Shown piece by piece: positions 17,743 through 27,432 of a stretch of DNA of 64,000 bases. The notes beneath the pieces were generated by a model. That model saw nothing but the letters and a program-made list of their open reading frames with translations. It had not been told where the DNA came from and did no database searches. The stretch spans positions 496,001 through 560,000 of the forward strand of contig CADAOY010000004.1 in assembly GCA_902789665.1 (NCBI GenBank), in the 5' to 3' direction. Within the stretch, counting starts at the first letter, position 1; each line of letters starts with the position of its first letter. Made by a program: the position numbers and the translations under genes. This DNA comes from an uncultured Lachnospiraceae bacterium (GTDB taxonomy: Bacteria > Bacillota > Clostridia > Lachnospirales > Lachnospiraceae).

Positions 17743-18183
17743 TTAAACCCAATCCTTATTATCTTTAAGTCTCAGATATTCATTATATGCTTTTTCTAAA
17801 ATCTCTTTCTCGTTAGAATATTTAAGAAGATGATATGCTTCGTGGTATTTGTAAAAACCTGAATCAAAGAAGTGTTCAGATTTCTGCGGGGTTGAATAAT
17901 AATTCTCGGCCTTCATAAGATACCAGTGAACTTCCTTATGTACCACATCCTCAAAAAGATTATAATTATATTCGCTCTTGCCGACATAACATACAATCTT
18001 CGGAGAACTTCCGGCCTCCTCATATACTTCCCTTAACGCAGTTTCTTCATGTGTTTCATTCTCTTCTACTGTTCCTTTGGGAAGAACCCAACCACAATTT
18101 TTCTTAAAATAATCTTTGTATAAAAGAAGAATTTTACCTCTGAAAATAACTACGCCGCCACAACTTACTGCATTTGTTACCAT
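17743..18183 (-). CDS. Nudix hydrolase
   Basis: A 146-residue enzyme hydrolysing a nucleoside diphosphate linked to another moiety. The complete Nudix box GX5EX7REUXEEXG reads from 'GTVEENE' to 'REVYEEAG' (about residues 37-57). It is preceded by 'GWVLPKG'. The substrate cannot be assigned. It lies 7 bases downstream of the CheY-like regulator and was probably transcribed with it. Confidence 0.92.
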   Translation of the reverse strand: MVTNAVSCGGVVIFRGKILLLYKDYFKKNCGWVLPKGTVEENETHEETALREVYEEAGSSPKIVCYVGKSEYNYNLFEDVVHKEVHWYLMKAENYYSTPQKSEHFFDSGFYKYHEAYHLLKYSNEKEILEKAYNEYLRLKDNKDWV

Positions 18184-18190
18184 TTATTGT

Positions 18191-18547
18191 TTATGATAAC
18201 TTCTCTATAAGCTTAATAACCGCATCAGCCTCAAATGGCTTGGTTACAAATTCTGATGCACCATGCTTGATGGCATCAAGCATTTTATTCTGCTGACCGG
18301 CGGCGGTAATCATAATAATCTTCGCATTAGAATCGATAGCCTTTATGTTCTTAAGCGCTTCAAGTCCGTCCATAACCGGCATTGTAATATCAAGAGTTGT
18401 GATGTCTGGCTTAAATTCTTTGAACTTTTCTACACCATCTGCACCATCAACACCTTCGGCTACAACTTCGTTTCCAGCTTCTTCCAGAATATTTCTTAAA
18501 ATCTTACGAGATGTTCTTGAATCATCTACAATTAAAATCTTAGCCAT
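18191..18547 (-). CDS. cheY: stand-alone CheY-like response regulator
   Basis: A single receiver domain of 118 residues with no output domain. The acidic pocket is D8/D9, the phospho-acceptor is D53 in 'TLDITMP', and the switch residues are T81 and K103 in 'TKPF'. It resembles chemotaxis CheY and follows a CheX-like phosphatase gene by 14 bases. The pair probably forms a signal and signal-termination module. No kinase, receptor or flagellar gene is in the window, so the pathway is unproved. Confidence 0.92.
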   Translation of the reverse strand: MAKILIVDDSRTSRKILRNILEEAGNEVVAEGVDGADGVEKFKEFKPDITTLDITMPVMDGLEALKNIKAIDSNAKIIMITAAGQQNKMLDAIKHGASEFVTKPFEADAVIKLIEKLS

Positions 18548-18561
18548 TGGTTGTTTTCCTC

Positions 18562-19446
18562 CTAAACCTCTAAAGCTTCACCAAAAGTAGCAAGTAAATT
18601 AACCTTCTTACCTTTGATATATATTGGTAAAACACATATATTGTTAGCATTAAATATTACATCTTCAGCCTTATACTGTGGTGGAAGCATGTCAATATTT
18701 ACTCTTGAAGCAACCTTTGTAGCAAACATACCATTTACACAGTTAATAAATTCTGCTACTGAATCAAGGGCATCTGCGTCAACTGTTGTGAATTCCTCAC
18801 CTGCGAAAGGATTGGCAATCTCCAAAAGTGAATCCTCAATACCTGTGAATCCCAAGGAAGCCTTGGTATCTCCATCAAGTGTCTGAAGTGCATAACCAAA
18901 AGCCTTAACAGTTGAAAGATTAGTTGCATTGCCAATATAGATGTCAGAATCAACAAGTCTTATCATTGTTCTGACAGCTATTGAAATATGCTCAATCATA
19001 AGATCGTCAGCATCAGGAGTCATAAACAGAGGCACGATTCTGTCACTGTCACCACTCTTAAGCGCTTCCATATCTGTAAGTGTGAAACCATTTTCTTTCT
19101 GGTAATCACCAAGTGCTTTTTCAATCTCGGAAATGCTCATGAAACCAAGATCTGAAATTGCCTGAGCGAATGTAAGATAAGGATTACCCTGAAGACCAAG
19201 AAGTCTTGTAACCTGTTCTTCTGTAAGATATCCCATATCAACTGCGATATCACCAAATCTCTTATCAAGCATTGCCTGCTTGCGGTTAACCTTTTTAGCC
19301 TGTTCAGGTGTCATTAATTTCTCCGAAACAGCGATTAAACCAAGTTTAACTCTTGCTTTCTTCTGCTCTTCAAAAGCAGACTCAAGCTGAGTGCTGGATA
19401 ATTTACCGGCTTTAACCAGATAATTACCGAATAAACGATTAATCAT
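18562..19446 (-). CDS. CheX-like phosphatase fused to a GspE/MshE N-like domain
   Basis: A 294-residue two-part protein. Residues 1-120 contain repeated 'FGNYLVKAGKLSSTQLESAF' / 'FGDIAVDMGYLTEEQVTRLL' helices, as in the N-terminal (MshEN/T2SSE_N) domain of type II secretion and pilus ATPases, some of which bind c-di-GMP. Residues about 148-294 resemble CheC/CheX/FliY phosphatases, including the DxxxExxN catalytic pattern ('DSVAEFIN'). The next gene is a lone CheY, the natural substrate. The fusion may couple nucleotide sensing to CheY dephosphorylation; that is inference. Confidence 0.8.
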   Translation of the reverse strand: MINRLFGNYLVKAGKLSSTQLESAFEEQKKARVKLGLIAVSEKLMTPEQAKKVNRKQAMLDKRFGDIAVDMGYLTEEQVTRLLGLQGNPYLTFAQAISDLGFMSISEIEKALGDYQKENGFTLTDMEALKSGDSDRIVPLFMTPDADDLMIEHISIAVRTMIRLVDSDIYIGNATNLSTVKAFGYALQTLDGDTKASLGFTGIEDSLLEIANPFAGEEFTTVDADALDSVAEFINCVNGMFATKVASRVNIDMLPPQYKAEDVIFNANNICVLPIYIKGKKVNLLATFGEALEV

Positions 19447-19549
19447 ATAATTACCCCTCCATATGCATTATACTCTTATATTAATATACAATATATTTGC
19501 TAAAAAATAAAGCGAAAGATTAGCAAAAATAAGGATTTTTATAACACAA

Positions 19550-21004
19550 TCAGTTATAACTTTCACCAAAATATGCATCGAATATTCTTTTGGCTATAGG
19601 AACGGCATAATCACCACCTGAACCTGCCCCCTCAATTACCACAGTCACTGCGATTTCAGGGTCATTCATAGGTGCAAAACCGGTAAAGAGCGCATGACTG
19701 TCACCCTTAACGGTTCCATATTCTGCAGAACCTGTTTTACCGCATGCTTCATAGGTTGAACCTTTAAGAACATCACCGGTACCTGTTGTAACAACCGATC
19801 TCATATATTCGGTAACTATATCAGCCTCTTCTTTAGTCAGAATTCTTCTGTATTCTGAAGGATTATAAATTTTGACACTGTCTCCTCCTGATGATTCTAT
19901 TCTTTTTATTATCATAGGAGTCATAACCATACCATCATTGGCTATTCCCTGAGTAACCATATTAAGATGCATAGGGCTCATAAGAACTGTGCCCTGTCCG
20001 ATTGAACTTTGTACCAGTGTACTGTCTGAACAGCCATCCTCAATTTCCACAAAACTCTTTTTATATTCAAGTTCCAAAGGAAGTTTTTCATTAAACATCA
20101 TTGTATTAAGAGTTGAGGCATACATTCCTCTGTCAAAACTTAACGCCAGATTGGCAAAAGCACAGTTACATGATTTGGCAAAAGCATTCTCCAAAGAAAG
20201 ACTTCCATGACTCATACCATGATAACAGCTGATTTTCTTGCCATTATCATATTTAAGCGAGCCTCCGCAGGTATAGGTATATTTGTCATAATCTGTCGGA
20301 TGCTCCTTAATATATTCAATCAGGTCAAATATTTTGAATGTGGAACCAGGCGGATACATACCCTGAGTCGCCCTGTTAACAAGGCATGAACTTTTGGTAT
20401 CTGCTATAACGCTCTCCCAATCCGTATCAATGGTATTCGGATCATAATCTGACTTTGATACCATTACCAGTATTTCTCCGGTTTTAACATTTGTAACAAC
20501 AATGGCCCCTTTATATACGCCAAGAGCCTTGCTTGCCACTTCCTGAAGATTTACATCCAGTGTTGTCACAACGGTATCGCCCTTATCTTTTGAGCCATAA
20601 AGATCATTTTCGATTTTATTAAGCAGTGTATCGTTTGATGTAACAAGTCTCATGTTGGCAATCTGTTCAACACCGGTGGTTCCATATGTTGAATATCCAA
20701 CCACATGGGCAAAAAGATTGGCATAAGGATAATATCTGACTTCCTCACCATCCACAATTCTGGTTGTGGCAAGAACAGTTCCGTCATTTGAAACAATATC
20801 GCCCCTTATATTTTCTTTTGCAAGCATCACTGCCCTGTTATTACTTGAGTTATTTATATCCTCATAACTGTGATTCATTAAGTATAAAACAATATTTAAA
20901 GCCATCGCAGTAAATACTGCAGCAAACAGAAGTCCCGTAATATTCACAGGATTCTTAAGATGTCTGTAAAGATGCTTTAAATCATCTTTTAAATCATATT
21001 TCAT
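19550..21004 (-). CDS. class B penicillin-binding protein (transpeptidase)
   Basis: A monofunctional D,D-transpeptidase that cross-links peptidoglycan. One N-terminal membrane helix (about 17-43) is followed by a short pedestal. The transpeptidase domain has all three motifs: SxxK as 'GSTFK', SxN as 'SCN' in 'AKSCNCAFA', and KTG in 'CGKTGSAEYG'. At 484 residues it is of the compact PbpA/FtsI-like type. The start overlaps the end of the FtsW/RodA-type gene by 11 bases, the classic SEDS-PBP pair. Confidence 0.94.
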   Translation of the reverse strand: MKYDLKDDLKHLYRHLKNPVNITGLLFAAVFTAMALNIVLYLMNHSYEDINNSSNNRAVMLAKENIRGDIVSNDGTVLATTRIVDGEEVRYYPYANLFAHVVGYSTYGTTGVEQIANMRLVTSNDTLLNKIENDLYGSKDKGDTVVTTLDVNLQEVASKALGVYKGAIVVTNVKTGEILVMVSKSDYDPNTIDTDWESVIADTKSSCLVNRATQGMYPPGSTFKIFDLIEYIKEHPTDYDKYTYTCGGSLKYDNGKKISCYHGMSHGSLSLENAFAKSCNCAFANLALSFDRGMYASTLNTMMFNEKLPLELEYKKSFVEIEDGCSDSTLVQSSIGQGTVLMSPMHLNMVTQGIANDGMVMTPMIIKRIESSGGDSVKIYNPSEYRRILTKEEADIVTEYMRSVVTTGTGDVLKGSTYEACGKTGSAEYGTVKGDSHALFTGFAPMNDPEIAVTVVIEGAGSGGDYAVPIAKRIFDAYFGESYN

Positions 21005-22334
21005 CTTCTTCCTCCTCTTCTTCTACAGGTTCTTCAGCCTCATTGGCAAGTACCATTCCCTGAATAATGGAGAACATTAGAATTGTTGTCCAAAGAGAAC
21101 TTCCGCCCATGCTGATTAAAGGAAGCGTAACGCCGGTAAGCGGAATAAATCTGCTTCCACCACCAACCGTAAGCACTACCTGGGTTGCAAGGCTTACTCC
21201 GAATCCATAAATTGTATATTTGTAAAAATCATTCTTCATGGATTTGGCAAGTTTAAACATATAAAGTATTACGGCAAGATAAAGGAATATTAATGAGCAT
21301 GAGAAAAATACGCCCATCTCCTCACCAATTGCCGAGAAAATAAAGTCTTCAGAAACATAAGGTATTGAATAAGGCATACCTTTTAACAGTCCAAGTCCAA
21401 ACCATCCGCCTGTACCTATTGCAAACAGACTCTGAGTAAGCTGATATCCGGAACCTCTGATATCTTCCCAGGGATTTAACCAGGTAGCAACTCTGACCTT
21501 AACGTGATCAAACATAATATAGGCAAGTGTAAAACTGCCAAGTCCTGCAATCGCTCCGGTCAAAATGGTCAGAATATTTTCACTTGATACGAAAATAAGG
21601 AATATCATGGACATAAAATATATGCCCGCACTACCAAGGTCTCTTGAGACAACAAGTATAGCTATATGAATTAATGCTATTACGATTGCAAATATATAAT
21701 TCTTTGCCTTTTTGTAATTGGCAAGATAGGATGCAAGGAATAAAACCAGAGATATTTTAACGAATTCCGCACTCTGGAATGACATATCGCCAATTCTGAA
21801 AGCAAGCATTGAACCGTTAACAACCCTTCCTGCAAGTATAACTATTAATAAAAGGGAAATACCAACACCGGCATAGATGAAATACCATTTATCCAGGCTC
21901 GGAATACGCTTGATAATATATGGAACAAAAAATGAAAATACCAGAATTACCAGTTCGTAGATAAACTGCTTTAAGGCCAGATCAAACTTAAGTCTTGAAA
22001 GCATAATCGAGCCTACAAACAGGAAGAAAAACATATTATATAATAATGTTTTATTAATTTTGGGATATAAAGTATGATATATCATTATGACAGCCAGGAT
22101 AATTATTTCCTGGAATGCAAAGAAAAAGAAATATCTTATATCATCACTTCTGATGAGAAGGGTTATATAACCAATGGCATGCAAAAAAATGCCCAAGATA
22201 ACCTGAGATAGGTTAATAATATCTTTTACAGATTTATTAAAACTGTTATTAAAAACAAGCACATCCGACAATAAGAATAACAATATTGTTATTACAAAAA
22301 GATAATTGGATGTCTCTGATATAAAACTACCCAT
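20994..22334 (-). CDS. FtsW/RodA/SpoVE-type (SEDS) glycosyltransferase
   Basis: A polytopic membrane protein of 446 residues that polymerises lipid II. The conserved aspartate lies in 'SRDLGSAGI' and the family end motif is 'LISMGGSSLW'. About four additional N-terminal helices precede the usual ten-helix core, and an acidic cytoplasmic tail ends the protein. The partner PBP gene overlaps its end. Whether the pair acts in division or elongation cannot be read from sequence. Confidence 0.93.
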   Translation of the reverse strand: MGSFISETSNYLFVITILLFLLSDVLVFNNSFNKSVKDIINLSQVILGIFLHAIGYITLLIRSDDIRYFFFFAFQEIIILAVIMIYHTLYPKINKTLLYNMFFFLFVGSIMLSRLKFDLALKQFIYELVILVFSFFVPYIIKRIPSLDKWYFIYAGVGISLLLIVILAGRVVNGSMLAFRIGDMSFQSAEFVKISLVLFLASYLANYKKAKNYIFAIVIALIHIAILVVSRDLGSAGIYFMSMIFLIFVSSENILTILTGAIAGLGSFTLAYIMFDHVKVRVATWLNPWEDIRGSGYQLTQSLFAIGTGGWFGLGLLKGMPYSIPYVSEDFIFSAIGEEMGVFFSCSLIFLYLAVILYMFKLAKSMKNDFYKYTIYGFGVSLATQVVLTVGGGSRFIPLTGVTLPLISMGGSSLWTTILMFSIIQGMVLANEAEEPVEEEEEEDEI

Positions 22335-24476
22335 TTATAATATACCGTTATTAAAGTGTCCCTTTGTATGTTCAAAGGTCACTTTATCCCCGAATTCTTC
22401 CTTTAACTTTAAAGCCTCATCAAGTATATGACGAACTTCCTTAACGTCCTCATCTGTAAATCTTACGCTTAAAGATTGCGGATGAAGGTTAACAATATCC
22501 TTATATCTGTCAAAAAGACAAATCGGCACACCATTAACTATAGTATTATAACATATATCCTCACTACAGTGAAGAATTACTGCCTCGGACCTTTTCTGGC
22601 GGTCAGTTAAATAAGTATAATTTATATCGCCTTTTCCTTTCATACACTGCCCTTTTGTGTTCTTGACACAGTTTGCGCTGTGCATAAAAGGAATTTTGCC
22701 ATATATAATCATTTCTGCCCTGGACAGATTAAGATGATTTAATTCCTGCCTTGTAAGTTCAACCGGCGCTGTATATGTGGACAGACCATCAAAGAATCTT
22801 TCAGCCTCATTATTATAAATATAAAGATTAATATCTCCTTTAATGCTAATTTCAGGGAATCTGTTTTTCATCATATAATATGAATCCAGCTGATTAACAT
22901 AGATTCCATCTATTAAATCCTTAAACTCACTTATCTTTTTGCATAAGTTTTCAACCTGAGGCTGTCTTATAACATATGGAAGATGCACATAAAGTTTAAG
23001 TGATTTATTCTTAATATCTGTCACAAATCCGCGCCCATTTTCATTAAGCATATAAGAAGGTATGCTGATTCCGGCATAAAAATCATATTTTAAGCATTCA
23101 TAGAGCTGATCTTTATCATTTACATAGATTATCAGATCGCCTGTATTACCGCTATTCTTATAGTCATAATCCTTCTCATTATAATAATTCACAGCATCTA
23201 TAGTATTCTGATTTGCCTTTTCGGCAATCATATTCGTAAGAATATCAATGGCATTTCTTCTGAGTTCATTAATATCCTTAATATTCATATATGCATTTTC
23301 TGATAATTCCACTTCAGAAACAACCGGCTGAATAAGGGCATCACCGGACTTGGACAGTCTCTTTATTACATCGTCCTTATTTAATGGATAATTATTGGCT
23401 TTTTGTGCCTCTCCTCCTTCTACCCTGGCAGATATGTCCTCACCATTATATTTAGTGGTTATAACCACGAACGAAGACTCGCCTTCTACAATATGAGCCT
23501 TTAAATCTGCTTTAACTTTAGGCATATTAGTATAATCATCGAGATTTTTCTCTTCATGATTATATGTTGCCTTGTCCATGGTTATCATATCAGGAGACTT
23601 GAATCTGTGAATATAGCCATTACTTCTGTCTTTTCTGACATAGGTATTATCCAATATTTCTATATCTTTTGAAGACAGGCATATATCACCTTTCTCATAA
23701 TAGGAATCAACTAATCTTCTGTAGATTCCTGTTACCAGTCCTACATAAGAAGCATCTTTCATTCTGCCTTCGATTTTAAGAGACATAGGTCCCAAAGCCA
23801 TGATTTCATTCATATTTTCAGCAAGACACATATCTTTAAGGGACAAAATATATTCACCCTTTCCCTTGCCTTCCAGCTTATACATCTGTCTGCATGGCTG
23901 GGCGCATCTGCCTCTGTTGGCACTTCTGTCGCCTAAAAACGAACTAAACAGGCACTGACCTGAGTATGAATAGCACATTGCTCCATGAATAAAGATTTCA
24001 ATATCTACGCCTAAACTGTAAATGTCCTTTATTTCATCCAAAGTAAGTTCTCTTGCCAAAACAAGGCGTTTTATACCATAATCAGCCAAAGTTTTAACAG
24101 CCTCTTTTGATGTAATGGTAGCCTGGGTACTTAAATGTATTTCAAGGGAAGGGAAACATTTCTTAATGAAAGAAACAACGCCCATATCCTGCACAATAAC
24201 AGCATCCAGTCCTGCTTCATAAAGAGGATAAAGATAATCATATATTAATTTGAATTGTGGATTCTTGCACAGAGTATTAACCGTAAGATATATCTTACGG
24301 CCTTGAAGATGGGCAAACTTAATGGCCCAGATTAGTTCATCATTATCGAAATTGCCGGCATAGGCTCTTGCTCCGAACATATTACCGGCTAAATATATTG
24401 CATCTGCTCCGGCATTAACAGCTGCAATCAAACAGTCTTTGTTTCCTGCCGGAGATAAAATCTCAGCTTTATTCAT
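22335..24476 (-). CDS. U32 family peptidase-like protein (RlhA/YhbU type)
   Basis: A 713-residue protein of the U32 family. The signature is 'EIFIHGAMCYSYSGQCLFSS' (about residues 157-176), followed by 'NRGRCAQPCRQMYKL'. A long C-terminal part with further cysteines ('GQCMKGKGDINY') fits the collagenase-like/RlhA subgroup, members of which are needed for 23S rRNA C2501 hydroxylation. Protease activity is doubtful for this subgroup. It lies between zapA and the SEDS gene with no gap to either, so it is part of the division-linked operon. Confidence 0.88.
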   Translation of the reverse strand: MNKAEILSPAGNKDCLIAAVNAGADAIYLAGNMFGARAYAGNFDNDELIWAIKFAHLQGRKIYLTVNTLCKNPQFKLIYDYLYPLYEAGLDAVIVQDMGVVSFIKKCFPSLEIHLSTQATITSKEAVKTLADYGIKRLVLARELTLDEIKDIYSLGVDIEIFIHGAMCYSYSGQCLFSSFLGDRSANRGRCAQPCRQMYKLEGKGKGEYILSLKDMCLAENMNEIMALGPMSLKIEGRMKDASYVGLVTGIYRRLVDSYYEKGDICLSSKDIEILDNTYVRKDRSNGYIHRFKSPDMITMDKATYNHEEKNLDDYTNMPKVKADLKAHIVEGESSFVVITTKYNGEDISARVEGGEAQKANNYPLNKDDVIKRLSKSGDALIQPVVSEVELSENAYMNIKDINELRRNAIDILTNMIAEKANQNTIDAVNYYNEKDYDYKNSGNTGDLIIYVNDKDQLYECLKYDFYAGISIPSYMLNENGRGFVTDIKNKSLKLYVHLPYVIRQPQVENLCKKISEFKDLIDGIYVNQLDSYYMMKNRFPEISIKGDINLYIYNNEAERFFDGLSTYTAPVELTRQELNHLNLSRAEMIIYGKIPFMHSANCVKNTKGQCMKGKGDINYTYLTDRQKRSEAVILHCSEDICYNTIVNGVPICLFDRYKDIVNLHPQSLSVRFTDEDVKEVRHILDEALKLKEEFGDKVTFEHTKGHFNNGIL

Positions 24477-24478
24477 AA

Positions 24479-24892
24479 TTATAAATTCTTTTTATTTGCT
24501 TTTAATTCAGTTTCCAAAACTGCAATCTTCTTCTCGTATTCCTTGGCAGTTTCCTGGAGTGTAAGAAGATTCTTGTCTGAGTTATCAAGTTTAACCTGGG
24601 ATGCAATCAGATCTCTTTTGATTGTATAAATCTCATCATCCTTCTGATTAAGCTGTTCTTCAAGCAAAGCCACCTGATTCTTGGCTTTATAATAATCATC
24701 TGCCATATTAAGCTGTAAAAGCAGACTCTGATAATCTATATTAAGTTTCTTGAAAGTATCTTCCTTGGAATATTCAGAATATTTGCTGTTAATATAAGAT
24801 GCAAGCTTCTGAAGATATTCTTCACTTTCGTAACCACTAATGGTATAAACTTTTCCACCTACCACAACTTCAGCATATGTTTTAGCAGACAT
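24479..24892 (-). CDS. zapA: cell division protein ZapA
   Basis: A 137-residue ZapA that bundles FtsZ filaments. The N-terminal globular part has the family pattern 'VVVGGKVYTISGYESEEYLQK'-like strands (residues 10-30). A long coiled coil runs from about residue 60 to the C-terminus. It is preceded by an AAGGAGG ribosome site, lies 55 bases downstream of ruvB and 2 bases upstream of the U32 gene. Confidence 0.9.
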   Translation of the reverse strand: MSAKTYAEVVVGGKVYTISGYESEEYLQKLASYINSKYSEYSKEDTFKKLNIDYQSLLLQLNMADDYYKAKNQVALLEEQLNQKDDEIYTIKRDLIASQVKLDNSDKNLLTLQETAKEYEKKIAVLETELKANKKNL

Positions 24893-24947
24893 GATATTTC
24901 CTCCTTAACACAACGGTTAATTAATCACTTAAAGTATAAAATATGAA

Positions 24948-25949
24948 TTATGGTTTTTCAAGACCAAAGTGGTCATAACAGAGCGCTGTTGCCACTCTTC
25001 CCTTAGGTGTTCTGTTGATGAATCCGTTCTTGATTAAATATGGTTCATAAACATCTTCAACAGTTCCCGAATCCTCACCTATTGCAGCAGATATTGTATC
25101 AAGTCCAACCGGACCACCGCCAAATTTCTCAATAATGGTAAGAAGCAGTTTTCTGTCGGTTTCATCAAGACCATTTCTGTCGATTCCAATTAAATCAAGA
25201 GCTTCATTGGTTATATCAGCATTTAATACACCTTCATGACAGACAAGGGAATAATCCCTTACTCTTTTAAGAATTCTGTTGGCAAGTCTCGGTGTTCCCC
25301 TGCTTCTTAAGGCCATTGCCATGGCGCTGTCATAATCTACCATTATATCCATGGTTTTGGATGAATTAAGAATTATTGTTGTTAATTCTTCAGGTGTATA
25401 GAACTCAAGCCTGTGAATCTCACCGAATCTGTCACGAAGCGGCGCTGAAAGAAGTCCTGCCCTTGTGGTAGCGCCAACCAAGGTGAACTTAGGAAGGGAA
25501 AGCCTTACAGATCTTGCTGTACTGCTCTGATCTTTCCCAAGAATAATATCTATTACAAAATCCTCCATCGCAGGGTATAAAACTTCTTCAACCTGTCTGT
25601 TAAGTCTGTGAATCTCATCAATAAATAAAATATCGCCTTCATTAAGCCCATTAAGAATCGCAGCAATTTCGCCGGGTTTTTCAATGGCAGGCCCGCTGGT
25701 GATTTTGATTTTGGATCCCATTTCGTTGGCAAGAATTGTGGCAAGTGTTGTCTTACCAAGTCCCGGAGGGCCATATAATAAAATATGATCCAGGGCTTCT
25801 CCTCTTGATTTAGCGGCGTCAATTGAGATGCGAACCGCCTTTTTAATATTATCCTGACCAATATAATTATTCAGGGTAACAGGTCTTAAGGAGACTTCTT
25901 TACTCTGTTCTTCTTTTTGTATTTCAGTTTCTATAATTCTTTTGGCCAT
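24948..25949 (-). CDS. ruvB: Holliday junction branch migration helicase RuvB
   Basis: AAA+ motor that drives branch migration with RuvA. Walker A is '[12 protein letters not shown]' (about residues 59-70), Walker B '[15 protein letters not shown]', sensor 1 '[19 protein letters not shown]', and the C-terminal winged helix 'RTPKGRVAT'. The length of 333 residues is standard. It follows ruvA by 10 bases. Confidence 0.98.
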   Translation of the reverse strand: MAKRIIETEIQKEEQSKEVSLRPVTLNNYIGQDNIKKAVRISIDAAKSRGEALDHILLYGPPGLGKTTLATILANEMGSKIKITSGPAIEKPGEIAAILNGLNEGDILFIDEIHRLNRQVEEVLYPAMEDFVIDIILGKDQSSTARSVRLSLPKFTLVGATTRAGLLSAPLRDRFGEIHRLEFYTPEELTTIILNSSKTMDIMVDYDSAMAMALRSRGTPRLANRILKRVRDYSLVCHEGVLNADITNEALDLIGIDRNGLDETDRKLLLTIIEKFGGGPVGLDTISAAIGEDSGTVEDVYEPYLIKNGFINRTPKGRVATALCYDHFGLEKP

Positions 25950-25959
25950 TATCTAACCC

Positions 25960-26559
25960 CTATAAAGTAATAATGATTCTAAGCGCTTTACTGAGTAAAT
26001 CGCTTTCATTTAAGCTATCTGCCCCGTCAATACTCTTAACTGCCTTAATTGCATTGGCCTTGGAATAACCAAGAGAAACAAGAGCATCTATTACATTAAC
26101 AACATTCTCATTGTCTATATCGCTCTTAAGTACAGCAGCGCCGGAAGAAATACCACTTTTCTCAAGTTTCTTTTTACAGTCGGCGACGATTTTGGTAGCG
26201 ATTCTTTCTGAAATGCCTGAAGGCTTTGATAAAAATACAATATCTTCAGCAAGAATTGCGTCAATAACTTCCGAATATGAATAATTATCGTAAAATGACA
26301 GCACACTTTTAGGTCCGACACCGGAAGCATTTAATAAAATCTTACATAAATCCAGTTCTTCCTTAAGTTCAAAACCGAATAATGTTACTTCTCCGTCCTT
26401 ACCGTAATTGGTATAGATATATAATGCCATATTGTCATCCGGAAGTACTTTGGCCATAACGGTTTTTGATACTCTGACATTATATCCAACTCCCGAACAA
26501 AGAAGGCACACATTCTCACTGTCTGTATATATAACTTTACCTTCAAGATAACCTATCAT
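25960..26559 (-). CDS. ruvA: Holliday junction DNA helicase subunit RuvA
   Basis: Tetrameric junction-binding protein that recruits RuvB. It has the N-terminal OB fold ('MIGYLEGKVIYTD'), then helix-hairpin-helix repeats ('ILLNASGVGPKSVLSF' and 'SKPSGISERIATKIVADCK'), and the C-terminal RuvB-contact domain ('DALVSLGYSKANAIKAVKSI'). It is 199 residues, as usual. The start shares one base with the Gx-transporter stop. Confidence 0.97.
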   Translation of the reverse strand: MIGYLEGKVIYTDSENVCLLCSGVGYNVRVSKTVMAKVLPDDNMALYIYTNYGKDGEVTLFGFELKEELDLCKILLNASGVGPKSVLSFYDNYSYSEVIDAILAEDIVFLSKPSGISERIATKIVADCKKKLEKSGISSGAAVLKSDIDNENVVNVIDALVSLGYSKANAIKAVKSIDGADSLNESDLLSKALRIIITL

Positions 26560-27065
26560 TAACTCTTAACTCTTTCCAAATCTATTTTCTTAAGCTGCGG
26601 CAGTATTATTTTGCCAATGATTCCTATTATTAAACCTGTAATAATACCGCTTATTATAAGCACAGGCAGATAATCAATAAGTTTGACAATTCCTGTCACT
26701 GCCATGGCAGTAAGTATCTGCGCTGTATTGTGTCCAACTGCTCCCGCAACAGATACGCCTATAATGCTAAAGCCTTTGCTCTTATATAAAGGATACATTA
26801 AAGCCATGCTTATCACTGCGCCTGCCAATGAATAAAGAAAACTGTATGGATTGGCAAAAAGCACCGTCAGCAGTATTATTCTTACAAAATTAATAGCCAC
26901 CGCTTCCTTAACGCCATATGTATAAAGACAAATAACTATTAATACATTGGCAAGTCCTAATTTAACCCCGGGTACCGGGATTGGCAGTGGAACTATGGCT
27001 TCCACATATGAAAATATTAAAGCAAGGCAGGCAAAAAGCCCGAGAAACGCAGTTTTCTTATACAT
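26559..27065 (-). CDS. Gx transporter family membrane protein
   Basis: A 168-residue hydrophobic protein with about five membrane helices. The early motif 'VEAIVPLPIPVPGVKLGLANV' (residues 21-41) is characteristic of the Gx transporter (formerly 'heptaprenyl diphosphate synthase component I') family, related to ECF-type substrate-binding subunits. The substrate is unknown. It is fused head to tail with a NusG-II domain gene, an association common in Clostridia. Confidence 0.88.
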   Translation of the reverse strand: MYKKTAFLGLFACLALIFSYVEAIVPLPIPVPGVKLGLANVLIVICLYTYGVKEAVAINFVRIILLTVLFANPYSFLYSLAGAVISMALMYPLYKSKGFSIIGVSVAGAVGHNTAQILTAMAVTGIVKLIDYLPVLIISGIITGLIIGIIGKIILPQLKKIDLERVKS

Positions 27066-27427
27066 TATTCCGAAACAAAATCAATATTATTATCTTTATC
27101 AGATTCAATGGTTACAATCACAGAATGAGGAATACATATTATGCTTTCACCGCCATTTGATATATGTCCCATTCTTACACAGTCAAGACCTTTACAGTTG
27201 GCATCATCTATATAGGCTTCGCCGTCTTTTATCACAAGATTATTATAGTCATTACCTGTTTTTATCAGATATTCTGAGTCCTCACTTAAAAGCGCTGTAT
27301 AAATGACTTTATCATTAACTTTAACAACAACCTTTTCTCCGGATGACTGACTGCCAAGAATTATAATAATCCATATAACAGATATTAATGTTAAAGAACC
27401 TATTAATACATAATCCCATTTCTTCAT
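27065..27427 (-). CDS. NusG domain II-containing membrane-anchored protein
   Basis: A 120-residue protein with one N-terminal helix (about 6-26) and an extracytoplasmic domain. The 'NCKGLDCVRMGHISNGGESIICIPHSVIVTI' region is the hallmark of NusG-II/DUF4438-like domains; the two cysteines of 'CKGLDC' are conserved. Such proteins neighbour Gx transporters and flavinylation or electron-transfer systems, as here with the adjoining Gx gene. It follows ilvN by 5 bases. Confidence 0.85.
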   Translation of the reverse strand: MKKWDYVLIGSLTLISVIWIIIILGSQSSGEKVVVKVNDKVIYTALLSEDSEYLIKTGNDYNNLVIKDGEAYIDDANCKGLDCVRMGHISNGGESIICIPHSVIVTIESDKDNNIDFVSE

Positions 27428-27432
27428 AAAGA

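Noticed and set aside
17321-18547. A full chemotaxis operon around cheY
   Set aside because: No cheA, cheW, receptor or flagellar genes are in the window; only CheY and the CheX-like protein are present.
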